From Byssothecium circinans (lineage: Eukaryota; Ascomycota; Dothideomycetes; Pleosporales; Massarinaceae): a DNA stretch of 64,000 bases. A model generated the notes under the pieces. The model did not search any database. It was given only the letters and a program-made list of their open reading frames with translations, and was not told the origin of the DNA. The DNA is taken from contig ML977002.1 in NCBI GenBank assembly GCA_010015675.1, positions 345,561 to 409,560 on the forward strand, read 5' to 3'. The translations under genes and the position numbers were made by a program. Below, piece by piece: positions 42,394 to 52,723 of the stretch (position 1 is its first letter; every line of letters begins with the position of its first letter).

Positions 42394-44206
42394 ATGGTTT
42401 TGCTGGCGTATCTTTCCAGAGCCTTTTTGGCTTGGACGGTTGTGGCGCCGCTTGCGGGTGCCCATCCGGGACGGTATGGCAAGGTGCCGTTGTTGCTTGA
42501 TGCGACGGTGGACGAGCTTAAGGATGGGCTTGAGAAAGGGGCTTTTACGAGTGTAGATCTTGTTAATGTGAGTCCAACATCTGCTACATCTCAATGTGCA
42601 AAAGTGTCGCCAGACTCCTTGCACCTTATGTTAACTCTATTCACTTGTAAACCAACTGCGTTTCCGAGATAAGTTAACGAGCATTTAGGCGTATATCAGT
42701 CGTATCCTTGAAGTCAATGCGACTTTGCACATGGTGACGGAGCTCAACCCCGATGCTCTGGAGATTGCAAAGGGACTTGATGCGGAAAGGGCAGCCGGCA
42801 AATGCAGAGGGTATTACTCCTAGCTCGACTCCTGTTAGCATAACTAACATGAAAACAGTCCCCTTCACGGCCTTCCCATACTCATCAAAAACAACATCGC
42901 GACTGCAGACCTGATGAACAACACAGCAGGCTCCTTTGCTTTGCTCGGCGCAAAAGTCCCTCGTGATGCCACTGTTGCTTCTAGCCTGCGCAAAGCTGGC
43001 GCTGTTATTCTCGGAAAAACCAATCTGTCTCAATGGGCCAACTTTCGATCATCCAATTCCTCAAATGGATGGTCGGCTTACGGTGGCCAGACATACGGCG
43101 CGTATTATCCAGGTCAAGACCCTTCAGGCTCTTCGTCCGGGTCAGGTGTAGCAAGCAGCCTTGGCCTCGCAGCCGCAAGTCTAGGAACCGAGACGGATGG
43201 AAGTATCATCAGTCCCAGCCAGGTGAACAATCTAGTCGGTATCAAGACCACCGTTGGATTAACTAGTCGTTCGCTGGTGATTCCCATCTCTGAACATCAA
43301 GATACTGTCGGCCCCATGGCACGCACCGTCAAAGACGCAGCATACGTCCTCCAGGCCATTGCCGGCGTAGATCCTTACGACAACTACACCTCCGCCAGTC
43401 CCTTCGCCAACGGAACCCTCCCCGACTACGTCGCAGCCTGCAAACTCAACGGCCTAAAAGGAAAACGCATTGGCGTACCCCGAAACTACATCAGCAGCCG
43501 AACCCCCAACACAGCCCCAATCCTCGACGCCTTCGAAGCCGCCCTCACCATCATGCGCGAAGCCGGCGCCACCATCGTCGACAACACAAACTACACGGCC
43601 TACCAAGCCTACCTCAACAGCAACGCCGAAGGCATAGTCCTCGACGCCGATTTCATCCCCAACCTAAAATCCTACCTCGACCAACTAACCTACAACCCCA
43701 CGGGCGTCCAATCCCTCGCAGACGTAAGAAAATTCACACAGTCCTTCCCCCCGGAACAATACCCCGACCGCGACACGGCCTCCTTCGACGAAGCCCTCGC
43801 GCTAAACTTCACAAACACATCCCCGCAATTCTGGGCCGCGTACCAAGAAAACTTCTACCTCGGCGGCGCGGGCGGTATCCTCGGCGCCCTCGCGAATTAC
43901 AGTCTCGATGCCGTGGTCACGCCCTCGCGCGTCTCACCGGGGATTTCGGCGATTATCGGCGCGCCGGTTATCACGGTGCCGTTGGGAGCGTTTCCGGGGA
44001 ACCAGACGGTGGTGAAGAATCCGAGGGGCGATTTGAATGCTACGGCACCGAATATTCCGTTTGGGATTTCTTTTTCGGGCGCCAGGTGGAGTGAGGAGAC
44101 GTTGGTGGGGTTGGCGTATGCGTTTGAGCAGAGGAGCTTGGTCAGGGGGAAGGTGAGGCCGTATGTGCTGCCGAAGACGGAGTTGGTGGATGTGGTTGGT
44201 ATTTAG
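42394..44206 (+). CDS. Secreted amidase-signature family protein
   Basis: 547 aa from exons 42394-42567, 42689-42810 and 42859-44206. ATG 42394 (CACCATGG context) opens a signal peptide, LSRAFLAWTVVAPLAGA. The amidase signature domain (PF01425) shows catalytic Lys in PILIKNNI, the cis-Ser in GSSSGSG, and nucleophile Ser in GTETDGSIISPS; PMARTVKDA follows. It hydrolyses an unknown amide bond, presumably outside the cell or in the secretory pathway, given the signal and many N-x-S/T sites. Similar secreted fungal amidases are annotated as glutamyl-tRNA amidotransferase-like but are not part of that complex. The third position of codons becomes very C-rich at 43400-43850. It is the only gene in this stretch between the MTA phosphorylase and the ATPase. 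Confidence 0.88.
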
Positions 44207-45084
44207 AGGAAGGATAGGGGATGGGGAGGGGGTGTGGGAGAAAGTGACAGTTTGAGGGTGAGTATTGAAAGAACAGTAAGGACTTTTGGATCATATTTAT
44301 TCGCATCAATGTGGCTAGCATGATGGCGCTTGATGTTATCGACGCTTCGATAAAGAATTTTGGTTTTGGTCACATGCAATTCCGTCCGCTTGGATCACGT
44401 GACGTATAACCAGCAGACATGCCGGTACTGCACGGAACCCAGTTTTGTCTCTTCACGCAGGAATGCTGCGTCACATAAAGGAATTTATGCTGCAGGCAGC
44501 CATAAGCTTAACGATAACTTCTCAGCATTACCGTAGGGCTCCGAGACTCGAATAAAGGTTGATAAAGAAGGTCTAGGCAGGATTTTGTGATGCGAAGTGT
44601 CAGGCGACAATTGCTGTAAGTGTTGCATTTCCGGTTAGTACTTCTAGCAAAATGGTGTAAGTCCGATGATCGTATTTCTAGAATAGCATCGTCAAGAGAT
44701 TCATGTGGACCGGACCGCTTGCTGGTTGTTCTTAAAAGTGTCTTCTCGTACTGCTTTCTCTACACCATCCAGGCTAAAGCATCGCCAAAGCGAGGTTAGG
44801 GACATAATTCAGCCAGAGTTCACGGCCGGTATCACATTGGAAAGCGAGCGTAACGGGGGAGCTTTAAGTTACTTCTTCTAAACGAATTTATATTCAATTG
44901 CAATTATAGTCGATTGCAATTTAATAGCAGCATAAAATCACTACTAACAATTTAGATCGAAACTTGGGGAAGACCCAGTCGTGGGACGAAATCTCTCGGG
45001 CACACACGTGAAAGAATGAACGCTCGCTACACTGAACCTTACTCGACGCTTGAGACCCCCTCAACAAAAAAGCCATACTCTTGC
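44207..45084. other. Convergent intergenic region, nothing recognised
   Basis: 878 bp holding the amidase and ATPase 3' UTRs. A short AT-rich part lies at 44880-44950 with two ATTGCAATT-like motifs. No gene or RNA was recognised. Confidence 0.45.
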
Positions 45085-48000
45085 CTAGACCTTCTCCTGC
45101 GACTCCTGTGTCTCTCCTCCCATGTCAACGGACTCGTTTCTATAGTACCGACCAAAGACACGGTCTTCGATGTCCATGTTCTTGTCGACGTTGCCGATCT
45201 GCTTGCGTGCCTTGCGGCGGAAGTAGATCCTCTTGCACCATTTCCACGTTTCCACACCAGCGAAGAAAATGCCCGCGGTAACGAACACAATGCCCCATTC
45301 CCAGTCGATTGGCGCATGTTTGAATACTACTGTGTTCAGTGTTGGGATATAAATTAGTGGGAAAAGCGTAACAAAGCCCGCAACCATAGCCCAGAAGAGG
45401 AACTGGTTGCGCCAGACATCAACCGCCCATTGGGTGAAGTGGCGCTTTGAGTCAGGCTGCATGCAGAAGAACGAACGGCGCATATCTATCATTTCCCAAG
45501 CCAGGAAGAGGGCAAACCACGTAAGACACGCAAACGTAGTAGCACGCGCGCGGAAGACCAGCTCGCAAGACTTGCTGTAGTGCTCATTGCATCCTACCCC
45601 CAAGTCGCCGTCGCCAAATCCGTAGATAACGAGAACGAAGCTGGATAGGCACAGCAGCGTAATCCATAGCCCGTAGACCACCATATCGATGACGAACTCC
45701 ATAGTGAAGATGCCCGTCTTCAGCGACTGGGGTGGACGATAGAGGATATCAGGTACCGCCCTTTCGAAACCAAGTCCCATATCAGGCATTCCAGATGTCG
45801 CCATAATAATCCAGACTACCTGAACCGGGGCGAGCGGAAACACAGACAACCCAGTGCTATCTTTAAACGCAAGGCCGATGAGGAGTGTACCAGCCTGTGC
45901 AACGTTCTCGGCGAGAACGTGAAGCACGAACTTTTGAATGTTGTCGAAGATTCTGCGACCTTCTTCAATAGCAGCAAGTATGGATGCGAAGTTATCATCG
46001 GTCAATACAATGTCGGACGCTTCCTAGGTGGAGATCAGCGATGGAGTGAACAAGCGGGCTGTAGAGAAGTCTTCTTACTTTGGCTACATCTGATCCGGCC
46101 TGTCCCATGGCAATACCAACGTCAGCGCGCTTGAGCGAAGGTGAATCGTTGACGCCATCACCAGTCTATATGACCGGTCAGCAACCGCAAACATGGTTGA
46201 GCAGAGCAACACTGGCTACCACTTACCATGGCACAAAAGCGCCCTCGACGATGAAGAGCCTCTATCATACGAACCTTAGTGCTCGGCGCGCATCTTGCGA
46301 CTACTAAAGGCAGCACGGGCAGCTCATCGACTTGATCGTCAGTGAGGCTGTCAAATTCAGAAGCGGTCACCACCAACGATTTCGCAACGTCTGCAGAGAT
46401 CCGTTTCATGCGGTCAGGAGAGGGCAAAATGCCAACTTCGATCGCGATAGCTTTAGCAGTCTCCACATGGTCGCCAGTAAGCATGTGCACCTCGACACCA
46501 GCCTCGTGGCACTGGCGCACAGCAGGAGCAGACTCGGGCCGAGGAGGATCGTATAAGCCAATCAGACCACGAAAAACCAGTTCGGATTCGACGGAGGCGC
46601 GGTTGACGTCAGCACCTTTTTCTACCTCTCCCGTATACTTTTTGCTCGCTAGGGCCAACACGCGAAGACCGAGACCGGCCAAGGCCTCCATGTTCTGTAG
46701 GATATCATTACGGAAATCCTCAGTGACTTTTTGAGGCCTCTCTGACTCATTGGCGAGATATGTGGTACAGCTCTGAATGACTCGTTCGACAGCACCTTTA
46801 GTAAAAGCGAAGTTACCACTCGAATGCTTCATGATGACCGTCATGCGCTTGACGTCCGAGTCGAATGGCAGCTCCACCAAATCTTCCCACTCGGCCGATT
46901 CACCCTTGACAAGGCAACTACGATCCATGCCGAAGCGAGCAGCGAACACTTGGATAGCAATCTCTGTCGGATCACCGTGGGCCTCCCAAGCACCGTTGTC
47001 CTTCTGCTTCACGGCAGCGAGATTGGCCAAACACGCGACATTGAGAAAGTGCTGGAAGCCGCCGCGTTTGCGCCCACCAAGCTTCTCCATGGGGATGACT
47101 TCGCCGCAGGCATCACCACCAACCTTAAGATCCATCTTTCGAGGTGGGCCGGGGTGGAAGCGGACGTCACCGGCTGTAGGGTCCTGGGGCGCGGTAGAGT
47201 TCTCGATGGTGTAGGTTCCCATGCCTGGAATCCAGGCACCACGAGCGATCATCTTGCCCTGAGTTAGGGTCCCTGTCTTGTCCGAGCAAATATCCGTCAC
47301 GCCGCCAAGTGCTTCCAGAGATTTGAGATTTCTGACGATAACGTGGCGCTTGACCATGCTTTTAGTTCCAGCTGCCATGGTAATGGTGAGTACGACTACC
47401 AAGCTGGCCGGGATCATAGACAAGCCCGTGGCTACTGCGTAGATGACAACGTCCTGTCTTGCATTAAACTCGTTCGCCCCTAGGACAATGATCGCGCAGA
47501 TAACAGCGATGCCAAAGAGCAACATGGCGAGCTTGGACAGCTTCCTCTGCAGAGGCGTTCCGACATTAAGGCCTAGAAATCGCCCGACAGCGTCGGTGAA
47601 CGTAAGTGTATACGCCTCGAGGTACCGGTGTGGCTTGGCTTTCCCGTCTGCTTTTCGCTTCACAGGTCGAACCTTGGACTTGGTTTCGCGTAGCTGAGCT
47701 GCGATAGCGCCAATTTCTGTAAAGGCCCCAGTTGCAAATACTATGCCCTTGGCCCGTCCTTTGGTGACGTTGGACGAACTGTAGGCAATGTTGAGGCGAT
47801 CTCCAGGGCCAGTCTTTTCGGGGAAGGTCGCCTCTTCCTGTTTGCGGACGGGGAGCGATTCTCCGGTCAACAGAGCCTCATCGGTCTCGAAGTTGACAGC
47901 CTCAAATAACCTAAGCTACGGTGAGTTGACGATACCATCGATGAGTTCATAGGTGTGGACTAACCTTATGTCGGCGGGAAGAGTATCGCCTGTCCTGATT

Positions 48001-48482
48001 TCGATCACGTCGCCAGGAACCACTTCGGCCGATGGCACAGTGATCTGCTGCCCTCCCCGGATTAGGCGAGCGGTCGGCGAGCTCAGAGAGCGCAAAGAGT
48101 CCATTGTCTTCTCGGCAGACCATTCCTGGAAGAAGCCAACGACGATATTGAGAAGGATTACAGCGGTCACGACTCCGCCTTCAATCCAAGACCGGATTCC
48201 AAAGCTGACAGCCATGGCAAGTATCAAGACCATAGTCATTGCGTTGGCGATCTGGGCGATGACGATCTTGAAGACGGACACGCCCTGCACGTTTCCAAGT
48301 TCATTCCTGCCATAGTCGTCAAGGCGGCGTTTGGCCTCGGCATCATCCAGGCCAGACCATGTCTCCGTTTTCAGTTCGTCCACGACTTTTTCGATGGAAA
48401 GACTGTGAGCGGGTAGTGACAGCGGACAATTTGATTGGCCGCTGACATGGCCCTCGAGGAGCGCACTTCCCTTCTCTCGCAT
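45085..48482 (-). CDS. ENA1: P-type ATPase, ENA-type sodium/potassium exporter
   Basis: 1075 aa from exons 47965-48482, 46227-47910, 46079-46165 and 45085-46023. P2D ATPase that pumps Na+ or K+ out of the cell at high salt or pH. Motifs: [11 protein letters not shown] (actuator loop), [14 protein letters not shown] with the phosphorylated Asp, [24 protein letters not shown] and [21 protein letters not shown] (assembled across the 46166-46226 intron). About ten membrane helices are visible. The long insert after the second helix pair ([19 protein letters not shown]) and the [16 protein letters not shown] motif are typical of ENA. The start is ATG 48482; the frame stays open upstream to a likely 5' UTR intron acceptor, so a short earlier exon is possible. 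Located in the plasma membrane by family knowledge. Confidence 0.93.
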
Positions 48483-49308
48483 CTTGGAAGCCGACGGGCT
48501 CCCCAGTAGAGTCTGGTAAGTAGTAAATCTGCCGCTTGTTCTGCGGAAAATTCTCAATAAAGCTTAGGTTCGCGTTTCCTTCGAGATCTCGCCCTGCGGA
48601 CTATGCCGTGGACGAACTGAGTTGAATAAGTGTAAGGTGGAGACTCCATAGGCGACTTCAGCACAGGGTTTGGGACAGACTCCTCCAGGTCGAGGCCGTG
48701 ATTGGCGGAATAGCGAGGGCTCAGCAATGTGCTCAAGCGAAAGGTACTGGTATTGTGAGAATGAAGCTGGCGCAAAGACAAAATACGCAGGACGGTTTAT
48801 TCGGAAGTCCCGCTGATCCAAAATTGAACAATTGGGGGTGAGGGAAGCAAGAGGTGTAGTTTGTGCACGATATCGGGTCGCGGAGATTTGCCAAGCATGA
48901 CGTAGGCATGCCGAGCCGATCCGCCGGTCCTGCCAAGAGAGAGCGCAGACTTTTTTCAAGTCTCGGCAGTGAACAGAGCCAATGGGTCTCATCGCGATCC
49001 TTGGCCTGACGTTTGATCAAGGTCCGCTGTCTGGATAAGTGGAACATATGATCCGGATCCAGAATGTTGAGTCACCATGGCCCGAGACGTGATCCTCTTA
49101 CTGGTATCCCTAACTCCAGTGCAGACAGCGCCAAGCCGAAAGCTGGGCATCCAATAGGTACAAGCTAGGGTCAGCCTTGGCAAGGGCGGAGACTTAGGCG
49201 CAGTTCCCTTCAGCAGCGGTCACGCCACAGATCTCAGCCTGAAGCCATTGCATTAAATGGCCTCGAGAAGGCCGCTAATTCCACTCTTGAGCGAGAAATT
49301 CAACCCTG
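48483..49308. promoter_or_regulatory. Divergent region between the ATPase and RING genes
   Basis: 826 bp with only overlapping short frames. TACTTACCAG (minus strand, about 48520) may be a 5' UTR intron acceptor of the ATPase. No recognised factor site. Confidence 0.35.
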
Positions 49309-50060
49309 ATGACCACCTCCAGCGCTACCCCAGCACCTTCCGCGTCTCAGCAGAGTGGGAAGATCGCTGACCCAACAGTCGGACACGAAGTGATTGTAGG
49401 GTTAGTGATCTTTTTCCTTCTCCTCACTGTCATTCCACTGTAAGCCGAGCCATCTCAAGATACAATGATTTCACTATTTGTTCAATTCCACGTCAGAGCT
49501 GACTGGTAACACTAAGCCTATGCGTACATAGTAAGCGTAGGAGAAAGAAAAGAGCTCTGCACGCTCCGCCAGTCCAGAGAAGAGAAGCGCGGAGAAAGCT
49601 AGGGCATGTGGCAGAAAAGGAGGATGGTTGGTTCGACAACGCAGAGTGGTGAGTCTTGCGGTCTAATGAGAACGAAGCGGCTTGCCCGGACACTTCATGG
49701 CAGTCAGTAGCGATAACAGGAAGCTAATGTCTCGCAAGCGCCATATGCTTAGCGCCGCTTATCACATACATAACGCCAGAAAGGACAGGAACGGGGACTG
49801 TGGATGGGGAAACTCAACCTAGTCCAGACTCGCAACACCGACCCATTGTCTATACGGAGGAGGTGCTGATGCTTCGGGTGTGCCAGCATGCTTTCCATGG
49901 CTCTTGTTTGACGTCCTGGTTTCTTATCGAGAGATATGACTGTCCCATATGTCGATTGACTTATTTTCGCCATGGGAAAAGGCAATTGCTAGGACTTCCT
50001 GAGAGATGCCGTCGGCTATTGCGAGAGATGACGGAAAGAGCGAACAACGAAGCTCATTAG
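49309..50060 (+). CDS. Small membrane-anchored RING-H2 E3 ligase-like protein
   Basis: 189 aa assembled from exons 49309-49439, 49532-49648 and 49739-50060. Residues 1-27 form a Ser/Thr/Pro-rich N-terminus, 28-44 a single transmembrane helix (VIVGLVIFFLLLTVIPL), followed by a basic KRRRKKR stop-transfer segment. The second splice builds the first zinc ligand: TG plus C makes Cys83 of CAIC. The RING-H2 then runs CAIC... VCQHAFHGSC...CPIC with a long middle loop of about 40 residues containing Thr/Gly-rich sequence. Such single-pass RING-H2 proteins are E3 ubiquitin ligases of fungal endomembranes. The substrate is unknown. Without the splices the RING looks broken, and the gene is short enough to be missed by simple gene finding. 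Confidence 0.82.
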
Positions 50061-51112
50061 ACCGTAATACGGCAAATGCAGAAAGGGCAAGGGTAGGATA
50101 CCAAACCAGTAGTTCCCCATGCAACAATATCCTTCACTTTGAATCCGGCTAGAATGTTGATTTTCCGCACGTCGGATCCCATCTCAGTCAGGTACGGGAG
50201 AGCTTTACATCGAATGTGGGCCACTGTCCTGCCTAATCTCCAATGAATGGGTCAGAAGCTAGGCTATCCCCAGCGCAGCACACTGGTATCACACACTGCG
50301 ATGCGTATTCAAGGCGTGATTCTGTAAAGGTGTGTGCTGGAAGCGGCGAAGAGCGGCGCGCTCGCTCAAAGGTAGACGGTGGCGGGTTCGAGGATGGAGT
50401 GGCTGCAGCCAGGTGTACAGAGAGGGTCGATGCGTGGAGAAAGCGATTTTGGAAAAATTCATGAGGTTGCCCTACTAGTAGCCTAAGATTCTGTCTACAA
50501 GTTTAATAGTCTAGGCTTAATATGTTGCTGTTAGACGGTGCATCTAGCACTGTAGAACTAACATAGAATAAAATTAATAGAGAAGGTTTCTACTAGAAGT
50601 GGTACGTTGTATTAACGCGTCCGTTATTAGTAAAGCAGCTTTAGATATAGTGCTCAGACACAAGTTTCTAGATTATTAAAATCTAGCCCTAAACTTTAAT
50701 ACCACCTACTACTACTAATCCTTTCTTGATTTACATATCTTTTACGTTAAATTAATGGCGCCACCTTAGTCTACCTCCCGCTAGCGATTTTTAAGCAATA
50801 TAATAAGTGGCCGCACGCATAAGAAAAAGCCAAGCCTACACCTCTACTTTTTACTTTTTGGATAGTCCGGATACTTATGTACTAGTACTGTATGTCACAC
50901 GTGAACTTTGACACAGAGTGCGGCTTGGTAGGGGCTTCGTCGTTTTTGTTGCAGGTGAAATTTAACGTCGTTCGTTACCTCTCAAACTTGCTGCCACGTT
51001 CTTTGATACAGCGATATTTTTTACTGCCCAAAACTATGAATTCTGCTAGGAAATAGCGTCTTAAGCCCCTTACCTACACACTTCTCTTACCCTATAACAC
51101 CGTCAAAGCCTT
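50061..51112. repeat. AT-rich decayed island
   Basis: From about 50465 to 51060 the sequence becomes AT-rich with CTAG-rich motifs, similar in texture to the first 5.5 kb. It probably marks a RIP-affected insertion. No terminal repeats could be identified. 50061-50460 is ordinary non-coding DNA. Confidence 0.5.
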
Positions 51113-51313
51113 GAGTTCTACAAGATAGAGTTCCTAGCTAACAACGGCCATCTACTTGCCAACCCCCACTCCGACGACGTCTGCCGCCTCTGCCACGGCG
51201 ACTTCAATAAAATCTACCACTGGCCAGTAATCACTCGACACTGTGGCCATGTTATCGGAGAACAGTGCCTTCAGGAAGTCATTGAGAGTGTCCGACAGGT
51301 TATCGCTGTCTGA
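51113..51313 (+). pseudogene. RING-finger gene remnant
   Basis: One frame without ATG encodes EFYKIEFLANNGHLL, then VCRLCHGDF...ITRHCGHVIGEQCL, a RING-type C-x2-C...C-x-H-x5-C pattern, before TGA at 51311-51313. The upstream part is AT-rich and stop-filled, and the second half of the RING (CPxCR) is not found downstream in frame. It is a fragment of a RING-domain gene lying at the edge of the decayed island, probably inactivated by RIP or truncation. Confidence 0.5.
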
Positions 51314-52723
51314 CCTACCTTCAACCTCTATTCTTGATCCCAACCCTAAGGAGGAGATGGCTGATACAATACAGTTCTGTTTTGTAGCCTTGGCGACTGG
51401 ACAGTTCAAGTGTGGTATCGTCTAGCTCTTCATCAGGTTCTGCATCAACATCAAGCACGCGAACCCTGCGTTTGACGTAGACACCCTGCTCGGCGCGGTC
51501 TAGGCTTAAAACTCGACGTTATCCGCAGTCTCGGCAATACATCGTGGTGCTCGTTCTCGATCCCAAAGATACCGTCGAGGGAGTATTCTCCGTGGGTAAC
51601 GGGATTTGTGAACATGCTTGTACCGGCAACGACGCTGTGTTGAGCTATGGGGGCGCTACCGTTCGGGAAGGGGGAGTCGGTGGCAGATGTTCTTCAGCTA
51701 TGCGATCTTCCTGCTCGCATCAATCATCAACTGTGGGCGCATCATCTCCCAATACTCCTGGTGGAGGGTTTTGCTTCTTTATTGTATATTCTAGAGAGAG
51801 CATGAGGGTTGAACATACAGACGATACAGTCCTCGTCCCCGTCCCTGTCCCTGTCGACTGCTTCGGTATTATTCTCTGACCTTGTTCTGGGACATGGAAA
51901 GGCACCAAATAGAATTACGGGATGTTATATGCACTACCCGTGGCTTGAGTGAGACGTGACGAAGCAAGCGCACATGTACTAAATTTGTGTATGAGGCACG
52001 GTACATCCACCACCACGTGGAAGCCACATGGAGTGCGGGTGTTACTCGAGCTTAGACAGATATTGTGGTCGCGTTATACGTGTGATGGATGTGAAGACAA
52101 AGCTGCAAAACAGTGTATTCGTGAAAATGGGACACTACTGACTGTTAGGGAGAGAACTGTGAAAAAGGAGGAAGGTACCACTGAGGCGTCTTCCTGTTCT
52201 AAACTCGCCCATTGTTGCCGCACTCCTCAACGGTCTTCATCCACATCATCCCATCATGCAGCGTCCACAATCGAAAGAACGAGAGCAGAGGTGACGTCAA
52301 ACCAAGCAATGGCAGAAGCGTTCCTTCCTTCACTAATCGGCCCGATTCGAAAGCCAAATGACGCGCACGGAAAATAAAAATAATCCACCAAGGACCTGCA
52401 AAGAAAGAAGCCAGAGTACGTCATCTCTCCCTTTGCGATCTGCCGCTAAATCTGTCGCGCTTTCTTTTGCTAGCGTGGGGAGCTTGCGGGAGATATCTGG
52501 GTGATTCGCGGCAGGCGTTGACTTCTTTGTTGGGATGGCGCGAGCCGTAAGCGTTTGTCATCCCAAAAATCGAATTACGTCCGAGAGCGCGAGGTATATC
52601 CGACGGAGCTAAGGTGGACAATCGTTTGTAAAAGACGACGGGTCGAACTTACAAAACTCTGTCGACGTGCAAGACGGAGGAAAAGAGTAGCTGTGAAAAC
52701 GCTAGTCGGATAACACAACAACC
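51314..52723. other. Non-coding stretch with possible gene debris
   Basis: Contains GC-normal stretches with short frames (for example around 51540-51880 and 51950-52377) that I cannot support as genes. The last 300 bp are the MFS promoter. A GTCCCCGTCCCTGTCCCTGT simple repeat lies near 51835. Confidence 0.4.

Noticed and set aside
48564..49047. Minus-strand frames upstream of the ENA ATPase
   Set aside because: Overlapping, without motifs and without ATG support; more likely promoter and 5' UTR.
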